Shown one piece after another: positions 1-7,790 of a stretch of DNA of 50,063 nucleotides; position 1 is the stretch's first letter, and every line of letters begins with the position of its first letter. Source of the stretch: an uncultured Lachnospiraceae bacterium. Lineage in GTDB: Bacteria > Bacillota > Clostridia > Lachnospirales > Lachnospiraceae. A program made the translations under genes and the position numbers. Under the pieces are notes generated by a model, which was given only the letters and a program-made list of their open reading frames with translations, was not told where the DNA came from and did not search any database. The stretch covers positions 1-50,063 of the forward strand of contig CACXAT010000016.1 of NCBI GenBank assembly GCA_902765725.1, in the 5' to 3' direction.

Positions 1-22
1 GAACAGTATTTGGCGGTGGCGT

Positions 23-54
23 AAAAACTGCCACCAGATCAAATCTGATGGCAG
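23..54 (-). terminator. Intrinsic terminator after the AraC-type response regulator
   Basis: Read on the minus strand, the arms CTGCCATCAGAT and ATCTGGTGGCAG pair over 12 positions with one G-U pair, enclose a TTG loop, and run straight into TTTTT. It lies 47 bases after the stop codon of the response regulator and probably ends the whole sugar-transport transcript. Confidence 0.85.
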
Positions 55-100
55 AATACTTTTTGTATTTTAATTGTCTACTTGACGGGTAGCAGTTCAA

Positions 101-946
101 TCAGGGATTGCCAGTAAGCGTGTGCCGTTCTCTGTATTCTTTCGGCGAGCATCCTGCGTAGGTCTTGAATATCCTTGAAAAATGAGCTACATCCTGGAAT
201 CCGACTTCTTCGGATATATCCTGCACTTTCCTTCCGGTCTCCTCCAGAAGTGTTCTCGCGCGGCCGAGCCGTATGATATTGATGATCTCAAAAAATCCCC
301 TGCCCGTATACTGGTTGAGCAGTTTACTCAGATGCCAGCTGCTGACATAACACTGCTGTGCCACATCCCCAAGGGTCAGTTTGCTGGTAAAATGTTCCAG
401 CATATATATCAACGCTTTTTTCAGGACAAAACTGTTTGCCTCCGAGCCACGCGCACGGGACTGACCGTCTTCATCACGGCGGTCTTTGAGAAAGGTCTCA
501 TAAAGGTAGCGGTCTGTCTCCAGGCTCATATCCCAGATATGATCGATGATCTGCGCTCCCAGGTTCCCTCTGCTGCGAAGATTGTCCGTCATAGCCGTGA
601 TGGCTTCTTCGATCTCATCCATCTTCGATGGTTTCAGAAGGAATCTCGTGACCCCAAGTTTGATCGCTCTCTGGGCGTATTCAAAATTCCTGTAGCCTGT
701 CAGCAGGCAGACTTCCACCTCCGGATACTCAGAACGAATTGCCGCGACCATGGCAAGACCATCCATATTATTCATGGCAATATCCGATATCAGGATATCC
801 GGCTCCAGTTCTCTCATCAGATCAAGACCTTCCAGACCATTGGACGCCGTCCCTGCCACTTCACAGTTGAAATCTGCCCAGTGCACGCTCTTTTTCAATC
901 CCTCACAGATGATCGGTTCATCATCGACAATCAGTACTTTATACAT
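101..946 (-). CDS. YesN-type response regulator, receiver plus AraC helix-turn-helix
   Basis: This is a cytoplasmic two-component response regulator of 281 residues. An N-terminal receiver domain (about 1-120) carries the acidic pair D8/D9, the phospho-acceptor D55 in the motif LISDIAMNNMDG, and a conserved lysine in LLKPS. After a linker, an AraC-type double helix-turn-helix fills residues 175-275. Many YesN proteins are about 500 residues with a long middle region; this is a compact form. It is the last gene of the sugar transport cluster, 155 bases after the second permease, and has its own likely extended -10 promoter at 1044-1052. The expected partner is the YesM-type kinase at 4443-6212, and the expected target is the transporter promoter. 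Function is clear by family; the target is inferred. Confidence 0.9.
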   Translation of the reverse strand: MYKVLIVDDEPIICEGLKKSVHWADFNCEVAGTASNGLEGLDLMRELEPDILISDIAMNNMDGLAMVAAIRSEYPEVEVCLLTGYRNFEYAQRAIKLGVTRFLLKPSKMDEIEEAITAMTDNLRSRGNLGAQIIDHIWDMSLETDRYLYETFLKDRRDEDGQSRARGSEANSFVLKKALIYMLEHFTSKLTLGDVAQQCYVSSWHLSKLLNQYTGRGFFEIINIIRLGRARTLLEETGRKVQDISEEVGFQDVAHFSRIFKTYAGCSPKEYRERHTLTGNP

Positions 947-1043
947 CCCGCGCTCCCATCCTGTATGCCCTTCCTGTCACAAAAGAGCCTTCACCCGCCA
1001 TGCCTGCCACATTGCCGCATTCATTAACGGTATATTTTCATTT

Positions 1044-1052
1044 ATTATATCA
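1044..1052 (-). promoter_or_regulatory. Extended -10 promoter for the response regulator
   Basis: The minus strand reads TGATATAAT, a consensus -10 hexamer with the extended TGn element. The -35 region at a 17-nt spacing (TTTCCC) is poor, as is usual with extended -10 promoters. It lies in the 155-base gap between the second permease and the regulator, so the regulator can be transcribed apart from the transporter. Confidence 0.6.
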
Positions 1053-1101
1053 TCCTTGCCGGTACCGGGAAACTCCCGCATCCGGCCTGCTGCTGACTGT
1101 T

Positions 1102-1974
1102 TCAGCCCTTCACGGCGCCGACTGTCATTCCTTTGATGATGTATTTATTCAGGAACAGATATACGATCAGTACGGGAATTACAATCAGTGTGACAGAGGC
1201 AAACAGAGCTCCGTAATTGACGCCCTCTTTAGCGGCGATATTGTTCAGCAGGATCGTGATCGCCCAGTTTTCTTTGGTGCGCAGGAAGAACATCTGCGTG
1301 AACAGGTCATTGTAGCTCCACAGAAAACTAAAAATCCCGACCGTCACCATCGACGGCTTGCAGAGTGGAAACACGACTTTGAAATAAGTCTGGAACATAT
1401 TGCAGCCTTCCATGTAGGCAGCTTCTTCCAGTTCTACCGGCAGCGAGCGGATATATCCTGTCAGCACTATGATCGCGAAGGACATGTTTCCCGCGATCTG
1501 CGGCAGAATAACGGAGAGAAGATTCTTTCCTACCGAAGGAGAGTTGACGATGCCCCATGACGCCTGCATCTGCAATACTGGAATGATCGTTGAATAAATC
1601 GGGAACATCATGCCTGCATACAGCAGAAGGGTGAGCAGGTTCTTGCCTCTGAACTGATACCTGCACATGATATACGCTGCCATTCCGGCGAACAGTATGA
1701 CTGCCGCAGCTACCGTTCCTGAGATAATGAAACTGTTCCTGTACGCACGCAGGATATCGTAATTTGCAAAGATGTTCCTGTAGTTTTCCAGCGAGAATGC
1801 ATCTCCGAAAGGCAGTGTGAAGGAGTTGCTGTATATCACCTTCTTGTTCTTGAAGGAATTCATTACAGACCAGGCCAGCGGAAAGATCGTAGTCAGCGAC
1901 CACAGGATCAGCAGCAGATAGACAACAAAGTATGCGGGGGATATGGTTCTTCCTGTTTTCTTATTCATCTTCAT
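1102..1974 (-). CDS. Sugar ABC transporter permease, MalG-like inner component
   Basis: An integral membrane permease of 290 residues from the carbohydrate uptake transporter-1 family. It has six predicted membrane segments, the first near residues 12-32 (FVVYLLLILWSLTTIFPLAWS). The EAA loop that contacts the ATPase is visible as ELEEAAYMEGCNMFQTYFKVVFPL, matching the EAAxxDGA-x8-I-x-LP pattern. It pairs with the MalF-like permease 8 bases upstream and the binding protein before that. No ATPase gene is present, so a shared MsmX/UgpC-type ATPase elsewhere is the likely energiser. The start ATG at 1974 gives a normal family length. Confidence 0.92.
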   Translation of the reverse strand: MKMNKKTGRTISPAYFVVYLLLILWSLTTIFPLAWSVMNSFKNKKVIYSNSFTLPFGDAFSLENYRNIFANYDILRAYRNSFIISGTVAAAVILFAGMAAYIMCRYQFRGKNLLTLLLYAGMMFPIYSTIIPVLQMQASWGIVNSPSVGKNLLSVILPQIAGNMSFAIIVLTGYIRSLPVELEEAAYMEGCNMFQTYFKVVFPLCKPSMVTVGIFSFLWSYNDLFTQMFFLRTKENWAITILLNNIAAKEGVNYGALFASVTLIVIPVLIVYLFLNKYIIKGMTVGAVKG

Positions 1975-1982
1975 CCCCTTCT

Positions 1983-2879
1983 CTATGCCTGGTAGTCCAC
2001 ATTCTGCCTGAATATACGATTGACTGCAGCTGACAGGATCACGCCGATCACTACGATCACCACCGCTATGGCAGACGCGTAGTCAACATCGCTGTAAACC
2101 TTGGAATACATATAGGTGCCGGTCAGCCATGTATTCGACATGCCGTTGACAAACATGGTCCAGGGAAGGTCGAAGACCTTGAGTGCTCCGGTCACTGCCA
2201 GGATCACACATGTGCCGATGCTGTTGCGCAGCAGGGGAAGTGTGATGTAGCGGACACTCTGCCATCTGGTTGCACCGTCGATCGTCGCAGACTCATACAG
2301 ATCGTCAGGAATTCCCGCAAGTCCAGTGAGCAGGATCACGAAATAAAAACCCACATACTGCCAGATCACGGGGGTAAGCATGGTGAACATGGCATGTTTT
2401 GCTTTCCAGTCAATCAGTTCATTTGCCTCCCTGTTAAGGACGCCCGCAAACTGCAGGAACTGATTGATCATCCCCTTGTCATACAGAAAGATTAAATTGA
2501 ACAGAAGGCCGAGAGCGGTCGCTGATATCACGATCGGGAAGAAGAACACGGTCCTGAAGAATCCTGATCCTCTTTTGATATTGCTTACCAGAAGCGCCAG
2601 TATAAGAGCTATGCCCACCTGTCCGATGATCGTCGCCGCGATCGTGATGGCGGTATTCTTCAGAGCGATCTTCATTTTCGGGTCGGACAGCAGTGCCAGG
2701 TAATTCTTATACCAGGGGGAATTCCATTCACCGCCGGCTGTCCCCATGTACTTGATATGCATAAAACTGTTCAGGATATTCCGGACGAACGGATAGTACA
2801 GATAGACGAACATAAAAAGAAATGCCGGCAGAAGAAAGATCCAGATCAGTTTTTTGTTCTTGTAGATTTGAGCTCCCAT
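1983..2879 (-). CDS. Sugar ABC transporter permease, MalF/UgpA-like component
   Basis: An integral membrane permease of 298 residues that begins MGAQIYKNKK and enters its first membrane segment at once (LIWIFLLPAFLFMFVYLYYPF). The EAA loop is DDLYESATIDGATRWQSVRYITLPLL, close to the family consensus. An in-frame ATG 66 bases upstream (2945) exists, but only the ATG at 2879 has a GGGGGA ribosome binding site at good distance, and the earlier start would add a Pro-rich tail unlike the family. The gene lies between the binding protein and the MalG-like permease. A strong hairpin (2902-2931) sits just before its RBS and may lower its level against the binding protein. Confidence 0.9.
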   Translation of the reverse strand: MGAQIYKNKKLIWIFLLPAFLFMFVYLYYPFVRNILNSFMHIKYMGTAGGEWNSPWYKNYLALLSDPKMKIALKNTAITIAATIIGQVGIALILALLVSNIKRGSGFFRTVFFFPIVISATALGLLFNLIFLYDKGMINQFLQFAGVLNREANELIDWKAKHAMFTMLTPVIWQYVGFYFVILLTGLAGIPDDLYESATIDGATRWQSVRYITLPLLRNSIGTCVILAVTGALKVFDLPWTMFVNGMSNTWLTGTYMYSKVYSDVDYASAIAVVIVVIGVILSAAVNRIFRQNVDYQA

Positions 2880-2901
2880 AATTTGATCCCCCGGACAGGT
2901 T

Positions 2902-2931
2902 CGGGGAGCCGCCGGATCCGGCAGCTCCCCG
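2902..2931 (-). promoter_or_regulatory. Hairpin between binding-protein gene and permease genes
   Basis: The arms GGGGAGC and GCTCCCC surround the perfect inner palindrome CCGGATCCGG, giving a GC-rich stem with no T-tract. Placed between an ABC binding-protein gene and its permease genes, such a stem normally shields the upstream mRNA from 3' decay and makes the binding protein outnumber the membrane parts, as in malE-malF. The role is inferred from position. Confidence 0.7.
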
Positions 2932-2969
2932 GTTGATATCAGCATCTTGGAGTACTGTGATATGTGTTC

Positions 2970-4238
2970 TTATTCTGCATTGGCTTCCAGAACTGCTGCG
3001 ACTGCATCTGCCGCGTCCACATCACCGTTCACGATAGAAGCCATATCCGCGAAGATCGGCTCACGTGCCGCAGCGGAGAGGTTGTCCTGCACAGCCGGTG
3101 AGATTCCGGTGAAGGACGCCGTGTATGCCAGAGCGTCGTTCTGAAGGGAATTGAACTCGCTCACATCCGGTGACGCACCTTCTTTGAGTGCGGTGGCGGA
3201 CACACCTGCGAATTTGGAGACAACATCATCGGAAGTCATGAATGATACAAAGCTGACCGCCGCGTCTCTCTTCTCATCGTCGTCCCATGCTTTTCTGGTG
3301 ATATAGTATCCCATTGACAGGCCGCCGATCTCATCGGTTGTCTTTCTGTCGCCCTTGCCGGGAACATGAGTGACGGTGTAGTTCTCGATGTCATCAACTG
3401 CCTCGGCAATTCCGCCGATCTTCCAGGAGCCGTCGATCAGGAATGCTGCCTTGTCGGAAGTGAACAGCTGGAATGTCTCTGCATCCGTTGCTGTGAGGGT
3501 ATTCTCCGGGAAATAGCCTGCTTCATACAGGGCCTTGATATCGTTCAGACCGTCGACCCATGCCTGTCCGTATTCGTCATCCACACTCTCAGGCATGGTA
3601 TTGTGGGTTGCTGCACTCTGGAAGTTGTAGATCGCATACTCAAACCAGTAGTGCGGGATCTCCTGCAGAGAAGCTGCGATCGGGGTATAGCCTGCATCCT
3701 TGATCTTGCCGCACATCTCCAGGAATTCATCCCAGGTCGTTTCATTTCCGGGAACTTCCACACCTGCCTCTTCCAGGACTTCTTTGTTTACGAACATGCC
3801 TTCCCAGTAACCGTTTACCGGCACCGAGTAGTTGACTCCGTCTGCCGGAGATGCTCCAAGCATGTCGTCCTTCATGTTGGATGCGTAATCCGGATACTCT
3901 TCTCTGATCTCATCGATGGAGACTACCTTGCCCTGCTCCACAAACTGGTTGGCGTCGACTCCGTTGAAGAAGAACAGGACATCCGGTTCACTTCCGGCTT
4001 CGAAGTCTGTGATGATACGGGACTTGAATGACTCATCTGAAGTGGCGGAGCTGTCCTCGACCTTGTTTCCGCTCTCTTCTTCCCACGCCGCAACGCTGTC
4101 CTTGAAGTTCTGTGCGTTGCTGTCTTCACCTGCGTAGGTGGTTGTTACATTGATGGTTACGCCTTCAGCAAGCGCAGGGGATGCGCATACAGCAGCAGCC
4201 ATGATTCCTGCCAGTGTGGCAGCCAGTCTCTTTTTCAT
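2970..4238 (-). CDS. Extracellular sugar-binding protein of the ABC transporter
   Basis: A family-1 extracellular solute-binding protein of 422 residues that captures the sugar outside the cell and delivers it to the two permeases encoded just downstream. The start (4238) has a GGGAGG site 8 bases away. Residues 1-24 form a signal peptide ending in ALA before EG. The only nearby cysteine (C18) follows valine, so the usual lipobox is missing, which is unusual for a monoderm binding protein that must stay at the membrane. The mature part has the expected features, including NGYWEGMFVNKEVLEEAGVEVP and FLIDGSWKIGGI. The ligand cannot be read from sequence; the phosphorylase in the same locus suggests a beta-linked disaccharide, perhaps chitobiose. 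Confidence 0.9.
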   Translation of the reverse strand: MKKRLAATLAGIMAAAVCASPALAEGVTINVTTTYAGEDSNAQNFKDSVAAWEEESGNKVEDSSATSDESFKSRIITDFEAGSEPDVLFFFNGVDANQFVEQGKVVSIDEIREEYPDYASNMKDDMLGASPADGVNYSVPVNGYWEGMFVNKEVLEEAGVEVPGNETTWDEFLEMCGKIKDAGYTPIAASLQEIPHYWFEYAIYNFQSAATHNTMPESVDDEYGQAWVDGLNDIKALYEAGYFPENTLTATDAETFQLFTSDKAAFLIDGSWKIGGIAEAVDDIENYTVTHVPGKGDRKTTDEIGGLSMGYYITRKAWDDDEKRDAAVSFVSFMTSDDVVSKFAGVSATALKEGASPDVSEFNSLQNDALAYTASFTGISPAVQDNLSAAAREPIFADMASIVNGDVDAADAVAAVLEANAE

Positions 4239-4442
4239 TTTCAGATCCTCCCTTGACTACTGTGAACACCTCCGTATCAGGCGGTTTCACATATTTGTTA
4301 TGATAGCCTGATAGTAATCTGATTCATGAGAAAAATGAATGAACACAATTGTATAGAGTTTGCTCTCTGTTGCTGTTTTTCACAATAAATTTTGTCTGCT
4401 CTTGCTTAAGTTTGCACATAGTTGTCCGGGGCTTAGTGCACT
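4239..4442. other. Upstream region of the transporter operon
   Basis: This 204-base gap separates the kinase stop from the binding-protein start. It holds two inverted repeats: ATCAGGC (4276-4282) with GCCTGAT (4306-4312), which would fold in the leader, and ATTCAT (4322-4327) with ATGAAT (4335-4340), a possible operator. A direct repeat GTCCGGGGCT occurs near 4423 and across the kinase stop near 4452. I find no convincing -35/-10 pair and no terminator after the kinase gene, so an activator-dependent promoter or read-through are both possible. Confidence 0.45.
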
Positions 4443-6212
4443 TTATACAGGTCCGGGGCTGATACGCAGTGTACTGACGGTTTTTCCGTTCCCATCGTCT
4501 TCGATGGTAAGTCCGCTGGACTCTCCGTACAGCAGGCGCAGACGCAGGTGTACATTGCGGATTCCGATGCTCATCCTGTCGAAACGCTCAGTATCGCCCA
4601 GCCTGTCATCAGACAGGAGCACTTCGATCCTCTCCCTGTCTTCATCCGAGAGTGAGCCATTATTCTCAACAATGATCAGCAGAGTATTTCCATCGCCTTC
4701 CACTCTCAGCGATCCAACGATATTCCCCTGCCTGTCACCTCCGTGTTCAACCGCATTCTCCACCAGAGGCTGTATGATCAGCCGCGGAATGCTGACCCCG
4801 AGAAGCGATTCGTCTACTTCCTTCACAAACCGGAACTTGTCCCCGAAACGCTCTCTTATGATATAAAGGTACGCATCCACGTATGAGAGTTCCTCAGACA
4901 GAGAAATGAACATCTCACCGCTCCGGTTGAGGGTGGCATTCATCATCACGCTGAGAGCTTCGATCATCTTGCTGACATCCTCATTGCCGGACAGTCTTGC
5001 CTTCCAGTTAATGATCTCCAGGGTGTTGTTCAGAAAATGGGGATTGATCTGTGACTGAAGTGCTTTAAGAGTAGCGTCGCGCTCCGCGATCTCTTCCACA
5101 TAGATCCGTTTGAAAGAATCCTCCAGGCTGACAGACATGTGATTGAAGGTATCGATCAGCTGTCCCATCTCTTCATTTCCGGAAAACGGTTCGATACGGT
5201 ATCCGTACTCACCTTCCCGTATCTTGTCTGACCCCCGGACCAAAGCTCCGACAGGCTGGTCTATATTGCGGTTCAGGAAGTAGAATGTGGCGGCAAGAAG
5301 CGGGATCAGAAGGATCAGGGCCACGATATAGACAGACAGATAAGCGGCGCTGTCCATGAACATCTGCTTTCTGTCAAGTTCATTTACATAGTAGAGCATC
5401 TGGCCGTTGACTTTCAGGACCAGCACAGCCGCTGCACGTTTCTGGTCATAGAAAGCTGCAGGAGAACCTTCGCGGATCACAGCTCCTTCGGATACCTCCT
5501 CTGCTTCCCTGGCAAACTGCTCTGTCTTCTCCTCGTCCAGATCTTCAGGATCTTTGCGGATAGGGACACCGTCAAGCAGGATCACTCCGCTGCTCTTCCA
5601 GATCATGCTGTCAGTGCTTTCGAACATGCGATCCTTATTCACTTCCATAACCAGTGTGGCAAAGGGTTCATAATTACTCAGCACGATATTTCGCACCGCG
5701 TACAGATGGCCTGAGATCTCGATCAGGCGAATCGCAGTGTCAAGATCCCTGGCCGCCAGGCGTACAGCCTCATCCGCCGCGGACCTGAATTCATCAATAC
5801 TGGCATAGGTCGCGCCGGCAACATTGCTGTAGGTATAGTATTCCATGGTCACCGGCGGATCGTAGAGCAGGATCGTATTGGAGATAGTCTTGCTGTATTT
5901 GTAGGTCCTGTTCAGATACTCCATGACCTCCCGGTGCATCGCATTTTCATCGCCATCCTTCAGATACTGCTCATAACTCTTCTTGATGACTCCGTCGTAG
6001 GATGCTTCCCTCGACATTTCAATCGCAGCATAGATCTTATCCGCTGTGATCAGGCCTGCATTCTCCATGGCCGTGCATACCGTGTGGGCGATTTGCTCCC
6101 TGGTGTTTTTGCTGTGCAGCCAGATCAGCACGGAAGATACCAGGATATATGGTATGATCCAGCAGATAAGGATCAGCCTGATCAGACCTGTCTTCAGTTT
6201 TCTGCTTTTCAT
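4443..6212 (-). CDS. YesM-type membrane sensor histidine kinase
   Basis: A sensor kinase of 589 residues. Membrane segment 1 is near residues 9-31 and segment 2 near 289-313, enclosing an extracytoplasmic sensor of about 250 residues of the Cache type. A HAMP region follows (about 314-370), then the His_kinase motif LQSQINPHFLNNTLEIINWK with phospho-acceptor H392, and a C-terminal ATPase domain with the N box PLVENAVEHGG and a G box around SIGIRNVHLRLRLLYG. This architecture is typical of kinases that sense sugars or binding proteins and phosphorylate YesN-type regulators. It lies between the phosphohexomutase (41-base gap) and the transporter, and its natural partner is the regulator at 101-946. 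Confidence 0.92.
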   Translation of the reverse strand: MKSRKLKTGLIRLILICWIIPYILVSSVLIWLHSKNTREQIAHTVCTAMENAGLITADKIYAAIEMSREASYDGVIKKSYEQYLKDGDENAMHREVMEYLNRTYKYSKTISNTILLYDPPVTMEYYTYSNVAGATYASIDEFRSAADEAVRLAARDLDTAIRLIEISGHLYAVRNIVLSNYEPFATLVMEVNKDRMFESTDSMIWKSSGVILLDGVPIRKDPEDLDEEKTEQFAREAEEVSEGAVIREGSPAAFYDQKRAAAVLVLKVNGQMLYYVNELDRKQMFMDSAAYLSVYIVALILLIPLLAATFYFLNRNIDQPVGALVRGSDKIREGEYGYRIEPFSGNEEMGQLIDTFNHMSVSLEDSFKRIYVEEIAERDATLKALQSQINPHFLNNTLEIINWKARLSGNEDVSKMIEALSVMMNATLNRSGEMFISLSEELSYVDAYLYIIRERFGDKFRFVKEVDESLLGVSIPRLIIQPLVENAVEHGGDRQGNIVGSLRVEGDGNTLLIIVENNGSLSDEDRERIEVLLSDDRLGDTERFDRMSIGIRNVHLRLRLLYGESSGLTIEDDGNGKTVSTLRISPGPV

Positions 6213-6253
6213 AGAATACAGTTCTCCCGAAGCTGACTCTTCTTCGTGCCTTC

Positions 6254-7678
6254 TTATCTGCCTGTTGGAAGTTCAAGATAATCTTCAATTATTTCGCATA
6301 CCGACACAGCATCCTCCTGCCGGGGCATCTCGCAGAATACGCGCAGCAGCGGTTCCGTACCTGAGAATCTTACCACGGCCCAGCCGCCGTTTCTGAAATA
6401 AACTTTTACTCCGTCCATATAAGACAGATGATCGCATTCAAACGGGAACCCAGGAAGTTCTTTCTTCTCGTACAGTACTTCCTTAAGGTACTCTTTTCTC
6501 TCCTGCGTCATGCGATAGTCTCTCTCTTCCATATAGATGCTCCCGCACTCTTTTTCGATCTCATTGTAGATCCCGGAGATATTCCTCCCGGTCACTGCGA
6601 TCATCTCAATCAGAAGCATGGCCGCATAGATCCCGTCTTTTCCGTTTATGTGCCCGCGGACAGTCAATCCGCCTGAGGATTCGCCCCCGAGCAGAGCATC
6701 CGTCTCTCTCATTTTCGCAGAGATGTACTTGAACCCGACCGGAACTTCATAGCATTTTTCCGAGAATCTCTCCGCGATCCGGTCAAGCATGTGTGTCGTC
6801 GCGATATTCCTCACGACAGCCCCGTGCATTCCCTTATAACGGATCAGGTAATAATAGAGCAGGACCAGCACGTCATTCGCCCGCAGATACCTGCCGGTAT
6901 CGTCGATCACGCCCAGCCGGTCCGCGTCTCCGTCTGTTGCGATCCCGATGTTAAATCCGTAATCCATCACCCTGGTGATCAGCTGACGCATGGTACCTGC
7001 GTTTGGTGCCGGCATCCTGCCGCCAAAGAGAGTGTCATGGCTGTCATGGATTGTCTCCACATCACAGCGAGCTGTCAGCAGCAGCGTCTTCAGAGGGATC
7101 TCCGACACACCGTACATCGGATCCAGAGCAACGCGAAGCCTCGCTCTTTTGATAGCATCCATATTGATCTTTCCGATGATATCATCCAGATACTCATTCA
7201 GGGGATAGATCTCCTCGATCAGTCCTGCCTCCAGCGCCTGTTCATAAGGTATTGCCTGAATACTTTCCGGCGTTATGCCTTCCGCAATCTGCTCGATCTC
7301 CTGCGTGGTCTCACGGTCCGCGTCACGGCCCCCTGCGGTAAACACCTTGATTCCGTTGTAGATCGCCGGATTGTGGCTGGCTGTGACCATCAGGCCGTAG
7401 GAAAGGGAATGCGTCATCACATAGAACATGATAAGCGGTGTCGGGGAAGACTTATTTACCATAAATGTATGGATTCCTTCCGCGGCAAACACTTCGCCGC
7501 ACCAGCGCATCGACTCCTTGGACAGGAAACGCCGGTCATAACCAAGAACGATCCCCTCCTGCGCCTTTCCTTCCCGCTTCATCTTCACACTCAGCGCCTT
7601 AGCCAGAAGCTGGATATTCGACCTGATAAATTCATCTCCGATCACTGCTCTCCATCCGCCTGTTCCAAACCAGATCAT
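6254..7678 (-). CDS. Alpha-D-phosphohexomutase, hexose or N-acetylhexosamine 1-phosphate to 6-phosphate
   Basis: A cytoplasmic phosphohexomutase of 474 residues that moves phosphate between C1 and C6 of a hexose. All four signature loops are present: the phosphoserine loop TASHNP (S101), the metal loop DGDADR (249-254), the sugar loop GESSGG (332-337) and the phosphate loop RFSGTEP (437-443). The start MIWFGTGGWR fits the family and has a GAGAGGGAAGG site; an in-frame ATG 90 bases earlier (7768) lacks one and adds an unrelated tail. It directly follows the GH94 phosphorylase gene, so it most likely takes the sugar-1-phosphate made there. If that enzyme acts on chitobiose the substrate would be GlcNAc-1-phosphate; glucose-1-phosphate is the alternative. 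Confidence 0.9.
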   Translation of the reverse strand: MIWFGTGGWRAVIGDEFIRSNIQLLAKALSVKMKREGKAQEGIVLGYDRRFLSKESMRWCGEVFAAEGIHTFMVNKSSPTPLIMFYVMTHSLSYGLMVTASHNPAIYNGIKVFTAGGRDADRETTQEIEQIAEGITPESIQAIPYEQALEAGLIEEIYPLNEYLDDIIGKINMDAIKRARLRVALDPMYGVSEIPLKTLLLTARCDVETIHDSHDTLFGGRMPAPNAGTMRQLITRVMDYGFNIGIATDGDADRLGVIDDTGRYLRANDVLVLLYYYLIRYKGMHGAVVRNIATTHMLDRIAERFSEKCYEVPVGFKYISAKMRETDALLGGESSGGLTVRGHINGKDGIYAAMLLIEMIAVTGRNISGIYNEIEKECGSIYMEERDYRMTQERKEYLKEVLYEKKELPGFPFECDHLSYMDGVKVYFRNGGWAVVRFSGTEPLLRVFCEMPRQEDAVSVCEIIEDYLELPTGR

Positions 7679-7790
7679 AACCTTCCCTCTCATTGCGCAA
7701 GTTAACCCGGCTGCCTCCAACATAGCATTTCCTGCAGCCTCTGTGAAGAGCCGGAACGCAGCCCTCATCTTATAACTGAGTGCATGTCCG

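Noticed and set aside
2880..2945. An N-terminal extension of the MalF-like permease from an ATG at 2945
   Set aside because: It would run through a strong hairpin, lacks an RBS and is not like the family; the ATG at 2879 has a good RBS.
4239..4442. A possible catabolite-response (cre) site, TGAAACCGCCTGAT, before the binding-protein gene
   Set aside because: It matches only half of the cre consensus; the second half-site fails at several positions.
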